In this document: positions 8,738 to 15,063 of the stretch, piece after piece
How positions within the stretch are numbered: the first letter of the stretch is position 1
Layout: each line of letters starts with the position of its first letter
DNA from: Pseudomonadota bacterium
GTDB lineage: Bacteria > Pseudomonadota > Alphaproteobacteria > Azospirillales > Azospirillaceae
Assembly: GCA_023423695.1 (NCBI GenBank)
Contig: JAFAFA010000105.1
Coordinates: 149,947 to 213,946, forward strand
Direction of reading: 5' to 3'
DNA length: 64,000 bases
The notes under the pieces: model-generated
Seen by the model: only the letters and a program-made list of their open reading frames with translations
Databases searched by the model: none
What the model was told of the DNA's origin: nothing
Program-made: the position numbers and the translations under genes

Positions 8738-8803
8738 GCACATGATCGTCCCGCGTGCAGAAGCATCTTGCGGGACGCGGGAAATAGCTTATCTTTAGGA
8801 ACA

Positions 8804-8835
8804 GGCGTACCGGGGTGGCTAGACCCCGATACGCC
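8804..8835 (-). terminator. Hairpin downstream of the 24-codon ORF
   Basis: Outer stem GGCGTA/TACGCC, one C-A mismatch, inner stem CGGGGT/ACCCCG around a 6-nt loop, starting 7 bp past the ORF stop. No T-run follows, so it may be a stability hairpin or a weak terminator. Confidence 0.4.
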
Positions 8836-8842
8836 CATCCGA

Positions 8843-8917
8843 TCAGCGGTTCAGAAGATCAAGGCACGCCTTGATGACCTGCAACAGCAGGATCAGGAGT
8901 GTGAGGATTTTCTCCAT
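8843..8917 (-). CDS. Possible 24-residue hydrophobic peptide
   Basis: The minus-strand ORF encodes MEKILTLLILLLQVIKACLD followed by LLNR: a short charged head, a run of nine mostly Leu/Ile residues, then an amphipathic tail with one Cys. The ATG is preceded by the purine-rich GGGAGAGAAGAGG, an unusually strong ribosome-binding region for a chance ORF. A perfect 8-bp hairpin (8943-8963) precedes that site and another hairpin follows the stop. Size and hydrophobicity resemble type I toxin peptides or small membrane regulators; that is an analogy only. No homologue is recognised, and an antisense RNA cannot be seen directly. Confidence 0.4.
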   Translation of the reverse strand: MEKILTLLILLLQVIKACLDLLNR

Positions 8918-9093
8918 CCTCTTCTCTCCCTCGGTTTGCGGCGGTGGCGGCCCATCCGCCACCCCGTCCGCACCTGCCCACTATAGCTCCATGGTTGCAG
9001 ATGTGTGCGCCATGATGTGCTTTCGGCATATGAAATCCTGTGGACAATCGTTTTTTGGCACAAGGACGTGCCGTGCTCCGCCACCTGGGCATG

Positions 9094-9122
9094 AAAAAGG
9101 CAGCTTCGTCAGCGGCCTTTTC
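9094..9122 (-). terminator. Rho-independent terminator of trpE
   Basis: On the minus strand AAAAGGCcGCT, loop GACGA, AGCtGCCTTTTT: an 11-bp stem with one mismatch and a T-run, about 20 bp after the trpE stop. It ends the ppiD-trpE transcription unit. Confidence 0.75.
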
Positions 9123-9142
9123 GATTTGCATGTGAGAGACGC

Positions 9143-10654
9143 TTACCCGCGGGCGGTCGTGCGCAGCGTCTCCTCCGCGGCGCGGATCAGGGCCATCGAC
9201 TTGTTGACGGTCTCCTGGTATTCGGCCTCGGGATCGCTGTCCGCGACCACGCCGCCACCGGCCTGGACATACATCATCCCGTCCTTAAGCACGGCGGTGC
9301 GCAACGCGATGCAGGTGTCCATGGCACCCGACGCGCCGAAATAGCCGATGCAGCCGGCATAGACGCCGCGGCGGGCCTTTTCCAACTCGTCGATGATCTC
9401 CATGGCGCGGACCTTGGGCGCGCCGGACACCGTGCCGGCCGGGAAGCCGGCGACCAGTGCGTCGAGCGCGTCGAACTTCGGGTCCAGTTCACCCTCGACG
9501 TTGGAGACGATGTGCATGACGTGGCTGTAGAGCTCCACGATCATCTTGGCCGTCACCTTGACGGTGCCGACCTTCGCCACCCGGCCGACGTCGTTGCGGC
9601 CGAGGTCGAGCAGCATCAGATGCTCGGCTAGTTCCTTCGGGTCGCTCAGCAGATCGGCGGCCAGCGCCTCGTCCTCCGCCGTGGTGGCTCCGCGCTTGCG
9701 GGTGCCGGCGATCGGGCGGACGGTGACCTTGCCGTCGCGCACGCGCACCAGGATTTCCGGGCTGGAGCCGACTATGGTGAGGTCGCCGAAATCGCAGTGG
9801 AACAGGAAGGGCGACGGATTCAGGCGGCGCAGCGTGCGGTACAGCGACAGCGGCGACGGCTTGAAGGGGAAGCGGATGCGCTGCGACGGCACGACCTGGA
9901 AGATGTCGCCGGCGCGGATGTACTCCTTCGCCTTCTCCACGATCGCGTGATACTCCTCGCGCGTCGTGTTGGAGGTCCAGGCCAGCGGCAGGCCGTTCTC
10001 GGTGCGCGGCTCACGCCGGTAGGGCAGGGGGCGTTCCAGGTCGGCCAGCGCGTCGGTAAGCCGTTCCCGCGCGTCGGCATAGGCCGTGGCGGCATCCTTC
10101 CCCGCCTTCGGCCAGACCGGCGTCACCAGCGTAATGGAATCGGTGTGGCTGTCGAAAATGGCGACGATGCTGGGCCGCGTCAGGATCGCATCCGGGATGT
10201 TCAACTCGTCCGGATTGTTGTCCGGCAGGCGTTCCATCAGCCGGACCATGTCGTAGGTCATGTAGCCGAACAGCCCGGCGGCCATCGGCGGCAGTTCCTC
10301 CGGCAGTTCGATCCGGCTTTCGTTGATCAGAGAACGCAGGGCATCGAGCGGTGCAGAGTCGAGCGGCTGGAAGGCGTCGCGATCATGCAGGGCGTCGCGG
10401 TTGATCTCCGCCCTGTTGCCCCGAGACCGCCACACCACGTCCGGCTTGAAGCCGATCACCGAATAGCGGTCACGCCGCGAGCCGGCCCCGCGTTCCGCCG
10501 ATTCCAGCAGGAAGCCGAAGGGACGCCCGTCTGCCAGCTTCATATAGGCGGAGACCGGAGTCTCCAGGTCGCTGACGAGCGTGGTCCACACCACCTGCGG
10601 CCGACCGGCGGCGTAAGCGGCGTCGAAGCTGGTGATATCGGGCTGGACCTTCAC
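9143..10654 (-). CDS. trpE: Anthranilate synthase component I
   Basis: The 503-residue protein is the usual TrpE length. It converts chorismate plus ammonia (delivered by TrpG) to anthranilate, the first step of tryptophan synthesis, in the cytoplasm. The N-terminal half carries the LLES element of the tryptophan feedback site. The chorismate-binding half shows IAGTRKRG, LLDLGRNDVGRVA, FPAGTVSGAPKVRAMEII and a C-terminal YVQAGGGVVADSDP segment. GTG at 10654 lies 8 nt after AAGAGGT. It begins 41 bp after ppiD on the same strand and is followed by a terminator, so trpG/D/C are not in this unit here. PabB is the alternative reading, but length and motif set favour TrpE. Confidence 0.93.
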   Translation of the reverse strand: MKVQPDITSFDAAYAAGRPQVVWTTLVSDLETPVSAYMKLADGRPFGFLLESAERGAGSRRDRYSVIGFKPDVVWRSRGNRAEINRDALHDRDAFQPLDSAPLDALRSLINESRIELPEELPPMAAGLFGYMTYDMVRLMERLPDNNPDELNIPDAILTRPSIVAIFDSHTDSITLVTPVWPKAGKDAATAYADARERLTDALADLERPLPYRREPRTENGLPLAWTSNTTREEYHAIVEKAKEYIRAGDIFQVVPSQRIRFPFKPSPLSLYRTLRRLNPSPFLFHCDFGDLTIVGSSPEILVRVRDGKVTVRPIAGTRKRGATTAEDEALAADLLSDPKELAEHLMLLDLGRNDVGRVAKVGTVKVTAKMIVELYSHVMHIVSNVEGELDPKFDALDALVAGFPAGTVSGAPKVRAMEIIDELEKARRGVYAGCIGYFGASGAMDTCIALRTAVLKDGMMYVQAGGGVVADSDPEAEYQETVNKSMALIRAAEETLRTTARG

Positions 10655-10695
10655 GGCACGAGACCTCTTGCTTGGCTGTCGGCTAAGCCGGAGCC

Positions 10696-12576
10696 TCAGT
10701 TGCTGGCGAAGAACTGATCGATGCGCTGGCGGTGAATCCGCACCGGATACTTCTCGCGCAGCGCGTTGGTGAACTCGGCGACCAGATCATTCTCCAGCCC
10801 CTGCTCGACCGAGGCGCGGACCGGCGCCAGATCGGCGTCGGCAGCCTTGGGATCGGCCGGAATGACTTCCCGGAGGCGGGCGACGACCTGGGCGTCGGCG
10901 GTGTTGCCGCTGACCACCTCGTTCGGCTTGGCGGCGAACAGCTTGGCGACCATGTCGCCGGGCAGGCCCTGCACCGACTGGGCGTCGCGGGTGAAGGGCG
11001 CGGTCATGGCGAAGCTGGCGCCGGCCTGGGTGGCGACGTCCTGGGCCGCGGCCTCGGCGCCCTGCTTCAGGCGGGCGGCGATCTCCTCCGCCTTCTTGGC
11101 GGCGCGCTCGGCGCGCTGTTCCTGCTGCCAGTCGGCGATGACCTGATCGCGTACGTCGGCAAGCGGGCGGACCGCAGCGGGGATCACGCTGTCGACGCGG
11201 ACGGCGGTGAAGACGCTTCCCTCGCCCTCGGTCAGGTTGGAGGTGGCGCCGGTCTTCAGCTGGAAGGCGGCGGGCAGCAGCGCCTTCAGCCCGGCCAGAT
11301 CGGGAGCGGCATCACGGCCGTCCGGCGCCTTGCCGGTGCTGTCGATGGCGGCGACCTTGGTCAGGGCGAGCCCCTGGGCCTGAGCCACCTCGTCCAGCGA
11401 TGCGCCGCTGGCGAGCTGGTCCTCGACCCGGTTCGCGATGGAGAAGACGGAATCGAGCGCCTGCTCCTTCTTCAGGTCGTTCGCCAGCTGGTCGCGCACA
11501 TCCTCGAAGCTGCGGGTGGTCGCCGGGGTCACGCCGGTGACGGCCAGGACGTGCCAGCCGAGCGAGCTCTTCACCGCATCGGAGGTCTTGCCGGGTTCCA
11601 GCGCGAAGGCGGCATCGCCGATCTCCGGCAGGTCGGTGAGGGCGATGTTGTCGAGCGTCACCGGCTCCTGGCCGGCTTCCTTGGCGGCTTCGGCCAGCCC
11701 CTTGGTCTTGGCGGCCTCGGCGATCTGCTTGGCCTTCGCCTCGTCATCGACCACCAGCATCTGGACGGTGCGCTTTTCCGGCGCGCCGAACTCGCTCGCC
11801 CGCTCCTCATACGCCTTGCGCAGCTGGGCATCGTCGATCTTGATGTCCTTGGCCAGCACGTCGGGCGACAGGCGGGCGACGGTCAGCGACCGGTATTCTG
11901 GGGCGGTGAAGCGGACCTGATGGTCGTCATAGGCCTGCTTGATCGCCGCATCGTCGGGCACCCCGACATCGCCGATGGCGGCGTTGGGCAGGGTCACGAC
12001 CTCAGCCACGCGCTTTTCGCCGCGGAAGCGGTAGAGGTCCTGCACCAGCGGCTGCGGCGGCGTCAGGCCGGCGGCGACGGCACCAGCGACCAGCTGGCGC
12101 GCCGTCTCGCGCTGGATCATCGCGACATAGGCGTCCTCGGTCAGCTGGCTGTTGCGCAGCACCGAACGGAAGATGTTGGGATCGAACTGGCCCTGCTGGT
12201 TGCGGAAGGCCGGCTCGTCGGCGATGCGCAGCCGGACCACCTCTGCACCGACGGAAATGCCCATGTCGGTGGCGGCGAGATCGAACAGCGTGCGCTGGAT
12301 CAGCGACTGCAGCGATTGGTCCAGAAGGCCGAAGCGCTTGGCCTGCTCGGTGGTCAGGGTGCCGCCCAGCATCGGGCGCAGCCGTTCCATCTGCCGGCGG
12401 AATTCCTGGTCCAGCGTCTGCTGCCCGATCTCCACCTTGCCGACTTCGGCGACGGTGGTGGGCGTGGAGGCACGGAACACGTCGCCGATACCCCAAACGC
12501 CGAAGCTGAGGATCAACAGCACGAACAGGATCTTGACGACCCAGGAGCCGGCGAAATTGCGGATGAACTGGAGCAT
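10696..12576 (-). CDS. ppiD: Membrane-anchored periplasmic folding factor (PpiD/SurA-type peptidyl-prolyl isomerase)
   Basis: The protein is 626 residues from ATG 12576 (MLQFIRNFAGSWVVK); a longer in-frame extension is Pro/Arg-rich and would bury the anchor. One N-terminal membrane helix (ILFVLLILSFGVWGIGDVF) is followed by a SurA-N-like chaperone region to about residue 230. A central parvulin-type rotamase lies at about 240-360, and a C-terminal chaperone lobe covers the rest. PpiD sits at the Sec translocon and helps newly exported proteins fold. The parvulin domain of many PpiD proteins is inactive, and activity cannot be judged here. A sigma-70 promoter lies about 50 bp upstream, and trpE follows in the same unit, an arrangement I recall from other alphaproteobacteria. 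Confidence 0.88.
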   Translation of the reverse strand: MLQFIRNFAGSWVVKILFVLLILSFGVWGIGDVFRASTPTTVAEVGKVEIGQQTLDQEFRRQMERLRPMLGGTLTTEQAKRFGLLDQSLQSLIQRTLFDLAATDMGISVGAEVVRLRIADEPAFRNQQGQFDPNIFRSVLRNSQLTEDAYVAMIQRETARQLVAGAVAAGLTPPQPLVQDLYRFRGEKRVAEVVTLPNAAIGDVGVPDDAAIKQAYDDHQVRFTAPEYRSLTVARLSPDVLAKDIKIDDAQLRKAYEERASEFGAPEKRTVQMLVVDDEAKAKQIAEAAKTKGLAEAAKEAGQEPVTLDNIALTDLPEIGDAAFALEPGKTSDAVKSSLGWHVLAVTGVTPATTRSFEDVRDQLANDLKKEQALDSVFSIANRVEDQLASGASLDEVAQAQGLALTKVAAIDSTGKAPDGRDAAPDLAGLKALLPAAFQLKTGATSNLTEGEGSVFTAVRVDSVIPAAVRPLADVRDQVIADWQQEQRAERAAKKAEEIAARLKQGAEAAAQDVATQAGASFAMTAPFTRDAQSVQGLPGDMVAKLFAAKPNEVVSGNTADAQVVARLREVIPADPKAADADLAPVRASVEQGLENDLVAEFTNALREKYPVRIHRQRIDQFFASN

Positions 12577-12624
12577 GGGACCCGAATCTAAGCGCGTCGT
12601 TCGGCCATCCGGCCGGGGCGGCGC

Positions 12625-12653
12625 ATCATAGATAGGGGAGGGTGGGGCGGCAA
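12625..12653 (-). promoter_or_regulatory. Sigma-70 promoter of ppiD-trpE
   Basis: On the minus strand TTGCCG, 17-bp spacer, TATGAT, predicting a start near 12618 and a leader of about 40 nt. Confidence 0.6.
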
Positions 12654-12717
12654 CAGCCCTTTTCCGCGTGCTCGATTTCCGGGAGGGCGATTTGCGGATG
12701 GTCTTTTCGCACGACAA

Positions 12718-12752
12718 AGCCCCGGCGCCGCATGCGATACGGCGCCGGGGCT
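12718..12752 (-). terminator. Strong hairpin terminator after the CsbD gene
   Basis: AGCCCCGGCGCCG and its exact complement form a 13-bp stem with a 9-nt loop. A short TTT follows on both strands, so it can act bidirectionally; it lies 23 bp past the CsbD stop. Confidence 0.75.
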
Positions 12753-12774
12753 TTCGGTCGTTGAGGTTCGACGA

Positions 12775-12954
12775 TTACTTCAGAGCGTCGCGGGCGGCAT
12801 CCTTGGCGCCGCCGATCGTGTTCTGAACCTTGCCGGCGGCCTTGTCGGCCTGACCCTCGGTTTCGGTCTTCTTGTCGCCGGTCAGCTTGCCCGCGGTTTC
12901 CTTGATCGAGCCCTTGACGGAACGGGCGGCGCCCTCGATGCGATCCTTATCCAT
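12775..12954 (-). CDS. CsbD-family stress protein
   Basis: This small, charged 59-residue protein has the CsbD core: DRIEGAARSVKGSIKETAGKLTGD, then a second half EGQADKAAGKVQNTIGGAKD. It is predicted helical and soluble. CsbD proteins are abundant general-stress proteins (sigma-B-dependent in Bacillus) of unknown biochemical role. ATG 12954 has an ideal AGGAGG 8 nt upstream; the longer upstream extension has no family similarity. It lies 23 bp after a hypothetical gene on the same strand and ahead of a strong terminator, so it may be last in a three-gene unit. Confidence 0.88.
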   Translation of the reverse strand: MDKDRIEGAARSVKGSIKETAGKLTGDKKTETEGQADKAAGKVQNTIGGAKDAARDALK

Positions 12955-12977
12955 GGTGGCAACCTCCTGTGAATTGG

Positions 12978-13430
12978 TTATGCCTGGACAACAGACCTGA
13001 AGGAGAAAGGCTCCATTAAATTTAATACACGAAAGGCAAGCCTGGACAGTGTCGGCCATCGGGCCCGGCGCGGCCCGTCGATGCCGTGGCCGGCCGACCG
13101 CTCCGACGCCGGGGTTCCGACGGTCATCTGGCCGGCGCTGCGGCGGCGCAGCGTGGCCAGCGTCAGCGCGTGGTGGCTGATACGGTTGCGGAACTTACGG
13201 TTGCGGAACTCGCGGTCCACCCGGCTGAAGGCGCTGTATGCCAGCCTCACGGCGGCGGGAGACCGGGTGCGTCGCGCCTCCTGCAGCGCGTCGCGCAGGG
13301 TACGCAGTTCCAGGATGCCCGGTACGAAGGCCATCTCCACCGCTTCCGCCAGGATTTCGATGGAGCAGAGCGTCGCTTCGTCTTCGAGCGCGCTGCCGTC
13401 GAGCGGGCAGTTGCCGGGCGGAAGGCTCAT
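12978..13430 (-). CDS. Hypothetical protein
   Basis: This 150-residue protein starts at ATG 13430 (MSLPPGNCPLDG). I do not recognise it. The first 100 residues look like a helical, acidic-then-basic domain; the last 50 are Arg/Ser/Pro-rich and less protein-like. An internal tandem FRNRKFRNR occurs near residue 87. It begins 22 bp after another small gene and ends 23 bp before csbD on the same strand, which suggests an operon. The ribosome site (CAGGCG) is weak. A long plus-strand frame overlaps it but is Arg/Ser-rich and has no family features. Confidence 0.5.
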   Translation of the reverse strand: MSLPPGNCPLDGSALEDEATLCSIEILAEAVEMAFVPGILELRTLRDALQEARRTRSPAAVRLAYSAFSRVDREFRNRKFRNRISHHALTLATLRRRSAGQMTVGTPASERSAGHGIDGPRRARWPTLSRLAFRVLNLMEPFSFRSVVQA

Positions 13431-13452
13431 CGACACGCCTGCGCCATGGTGC

Positions 13453-13668
13453 TCAGGATCCCAGGAGGTCGAGTACCGCCGCCAGGCAACGATGGCGGGT
13501 GACGCAGTCGTCGCAGCCGCCGGTCGCCTGGAGATGCTGCGGGCAATGCAGGCGGCGCAGCGCCTCCAATCCCTGGCGCAGCGCATGCTTCTTCGCCTCC
13601 GAGATCACATCGGTGACCCGGATGGTTTCCAAAGCGTCCTGCATGGGATTGGATGCGTCTATGAACAT
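13453..13668 (-). CDS. Hypothetical Cys/His-containing small protein
   Basis: The 71-residue protein starts at ATG 13668, 9 nt after GGAGG. It is helical, with a compact Cys/His cluster near residues 40-61 (HCPQH, then CDDC, then RHRC) that could form a zinc site or a redox-active thiol pair. It is not a family I recognise. The stop lies 22 bp before the next hypothetical gene on the same strand. The good ribosome site and ordered Cys spacing favour a real gene. Confidence 0.6.
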   Translation of the reverse strand: MFIDASNPMQDALETIRVTDVISEAKKHALRQGLEALRRLHCPQHLQATGGCDDCVTRHRCLAAVLDLLGS

Positions 13669-13913
13669 TTCGCTATGCCTCCACTCCCGAAAAATCTATG
13701 TCGCACCCGCGGCCAAGTCCATGAACAGGCTGTAATAGTGGCGGTGCAAATTGAAACGAGCTGTGGCGCGATCTGCCGCGACGCAACGATTCGGCCTTTC
13801 GGCATCGACACAAAGCCCGTTGACACACGATTCATCGACACACGGCCCGTTGACGCGGCCACGCGCACGCCGCAGCATCGCCGCGATCGTTGACGACGGC
13901 GCTGCGGGGATGA

Positions 13914-14255
13914 ATGGAGCGGGTGGTGTGGCCGACGCTGGCCTTGTACGGGGCGGCGGCGCTGGCGGAAATCGCCGGCTGCTTCGCCTTCTGGGCCTGG
14001 GCGCGGCTGGATCGCAGCCTGTGGTGGACGCTGCCGGGAGTGGCCAGCCTGTGCCTGTTCGCCTGGCTGTTGACGCGGGCGGACGCGGATTTCGCCGGCC
14101 GGGCCTATGCGGCCTACGGCGGAGTCTACATCGCCGCGTCGCTGCTGTGGCTGTGGCTGGTCGAGGGAGCGCGGCCGGACCGCTGGGACGCGGCCGGCGC
14201 ACTTGTCTGTCTGGCCGGGGCGGCGATTATCCTCGCTGGTCCCCGCGCGGGCTGA
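13914..14255 (+). CDS. YnfA/UPF0060 family inner-membrane protein
   Basis: This 113-residue protein has four predicted membrane helices and the YnfA family pattern: ALAEIAGCFAFWAWARL, then AYAAYGGVYIAASLLWLW, and a terminal DRWDAAGALVCLAGAAII. YnfA is related to the small multidrug resistance/DMT fold; a transport role has been proposed, with uncertain substrate. A GGGGA precedes the ATG closely. The last 29 bp overlap a minus-strand gene tail to tail. Confidence 0.9.
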   Translation: MERVVWPTLALYGAAALAEIAGCFAFWAWARLDRSLWWTLPGVASLCLFAWLLTRADADFAGRAYAAYGGVYIAASLLWLWLVEGARPDRWDAAGALVCLAGAAIILAGPRAG

Positions 14256-14472
14256 GAGAGGGCGGGACCGGCCGGTTGACCGACCGCCGCAGGGCAGGGC
14301 CGTTCACCAGAACCAGACGCCCGCCATCCACCTGAAGATACGCCCCGACGCGCACCCGGCCGCGCAGGATGTCGTCGTTGAGCATGATCTGCGCTTCGGC
14401 CAGGGACAGTGGGGTGCCCTGGTAGTATGCACGTCCGTCGGCATGGCGGATCTGGCTGAATGCATTGGTCAT
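14227..14472 (-). CDS. Hypothetical protein, 81 residues
   Basis: I do not recognise the family. The start at 14472 (MTNAFSQIRHADGRAYYQ) lies 9 nt after AGGGAG; an ATG 21 bp further upstream lacks such a site. The sequence is soluble, with a plausible beta/alpha pattern (LSLAEAQIMLNDD, GRVRVGAYLQVDGGRLVLVNG) and a basic disordered tail. The tail-to-tail overlap with ynfA covers 29 bp. Confidence 0.55.
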   Translation of the reverse strand: MTNAFSQIRHADGRAYYQGTPLSLAEAQIMLNDDILRGRVRVGAYLQVDGGRLVLVNGPALRRSVNRPVPPSLSPRGDQRG

Positions 14473-15063
14473 GTCACGGTGCTCCCTATCCATATTCTTG
14501 AGCGGCGGACCGCAGACTTATTCGATACGTGACGGCGGCAGCCATTGCCGATGCCGATATCGGACGAACGCCTGGAAGGTCCGGTTTATTCCTCCATCGA
14601 ATGCACGCGGGTCGAAAACCACTGGGGAGAGGCGGCTTGCAGCCGTTCCGGCCAGCACGCTCCTGTCCGCGAATATCCTGCGGGGAACACCGCCGCAGGT
14701 CCAGGTGCAAGTGGGAAATGCCACCGAATTGTCGCAGATGATACGCGCAAAAGCTGTAGCGGTGCGTCGGGCGGCGGCCGATTATTCCCGGGAACCGCAC
14801 TGCGCATTGAACCATGTCAATCGCGCATCCGACTTCAACCGTTAGAGTGCGAATGTATCACGGTCCGGCGGCCACGCGAATGATCGGTATGCCTCAGCTT
14901 GGCCGAACGTTGGAAAACTCACCGATTGGGGTCATAATACCTCGGTCGGGTGTTCGATTGATAATATGAGTTGCCCACTCCTGTTGCGGCAGGCCGGCAG
15001 GCCGGCAGACAGAGACCTGCAGAGAAGACGGATCGCTTCGTGAACCTACAACCGGCGGATCAG
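14473..15063. other. Intergenic region upstream of the GGDEF-EAL gene
   Basis: Several overlapping short frames exist on both strands, but none has a convincing ribosome site or domain. GC is lower around 14820-14970, as expected for a regulatory region. A short tandem of GGCAGGCC units occurs at about 14987-15006. In-frame TTG 14971 and GTG 15040 are possible earlier starts for the downstream gene. Confidence 0.5.

Larger units (their letters stand above)
8738..9142. other. Intergenic stretch between the RND pump and trpE
   Basis: No long gene is convincing here. The stretch holds, on the minus strand, the trpE terminator (9094-9122), a possible small transcript with a TATAGT -10-like element (plus-strand 8980-8985), an 8-bp perfect hairpin (8943-8963), the 24-codon ORF at 8843-8917 and a second hairpin (8804-8835). 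Confidence 0.6.

Noticed and set aside
8768..8986. 72-codon plus frame after the RND pump
   Set aside because: No ribosome site and no conserved-looking sequence; the minus strand has the better small ORF and terminators.
10655..10695. Possible tryptophan attenuator or leader peptide before trpE
   Set aside because: Only 41 bp separate ppiD and trpE. There is no Trp-codon run and no alternative hairpins.
13081..13893. 270-codon plus frame over the small hypothetical genes
   Set aside because: Arg/Ser/Ala-rich with no ribosome site. The minus frames there have better starts and spacing, although the 12978-13430 gene remains only moderately certain.
14545..14883. 112-codon plus frame upstream of the GGDEF-EAL gene
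   Set aside because: Mixed composition with many Cys, Arg and Ser, no ribosome site, and competing frames on both strands; probably chance.
14987..15006. Short GGCAGGCC tandem as a CRISPR or iteron array
   Set aside because: Only about two to three short units without spacers; it is a small simple repeat.
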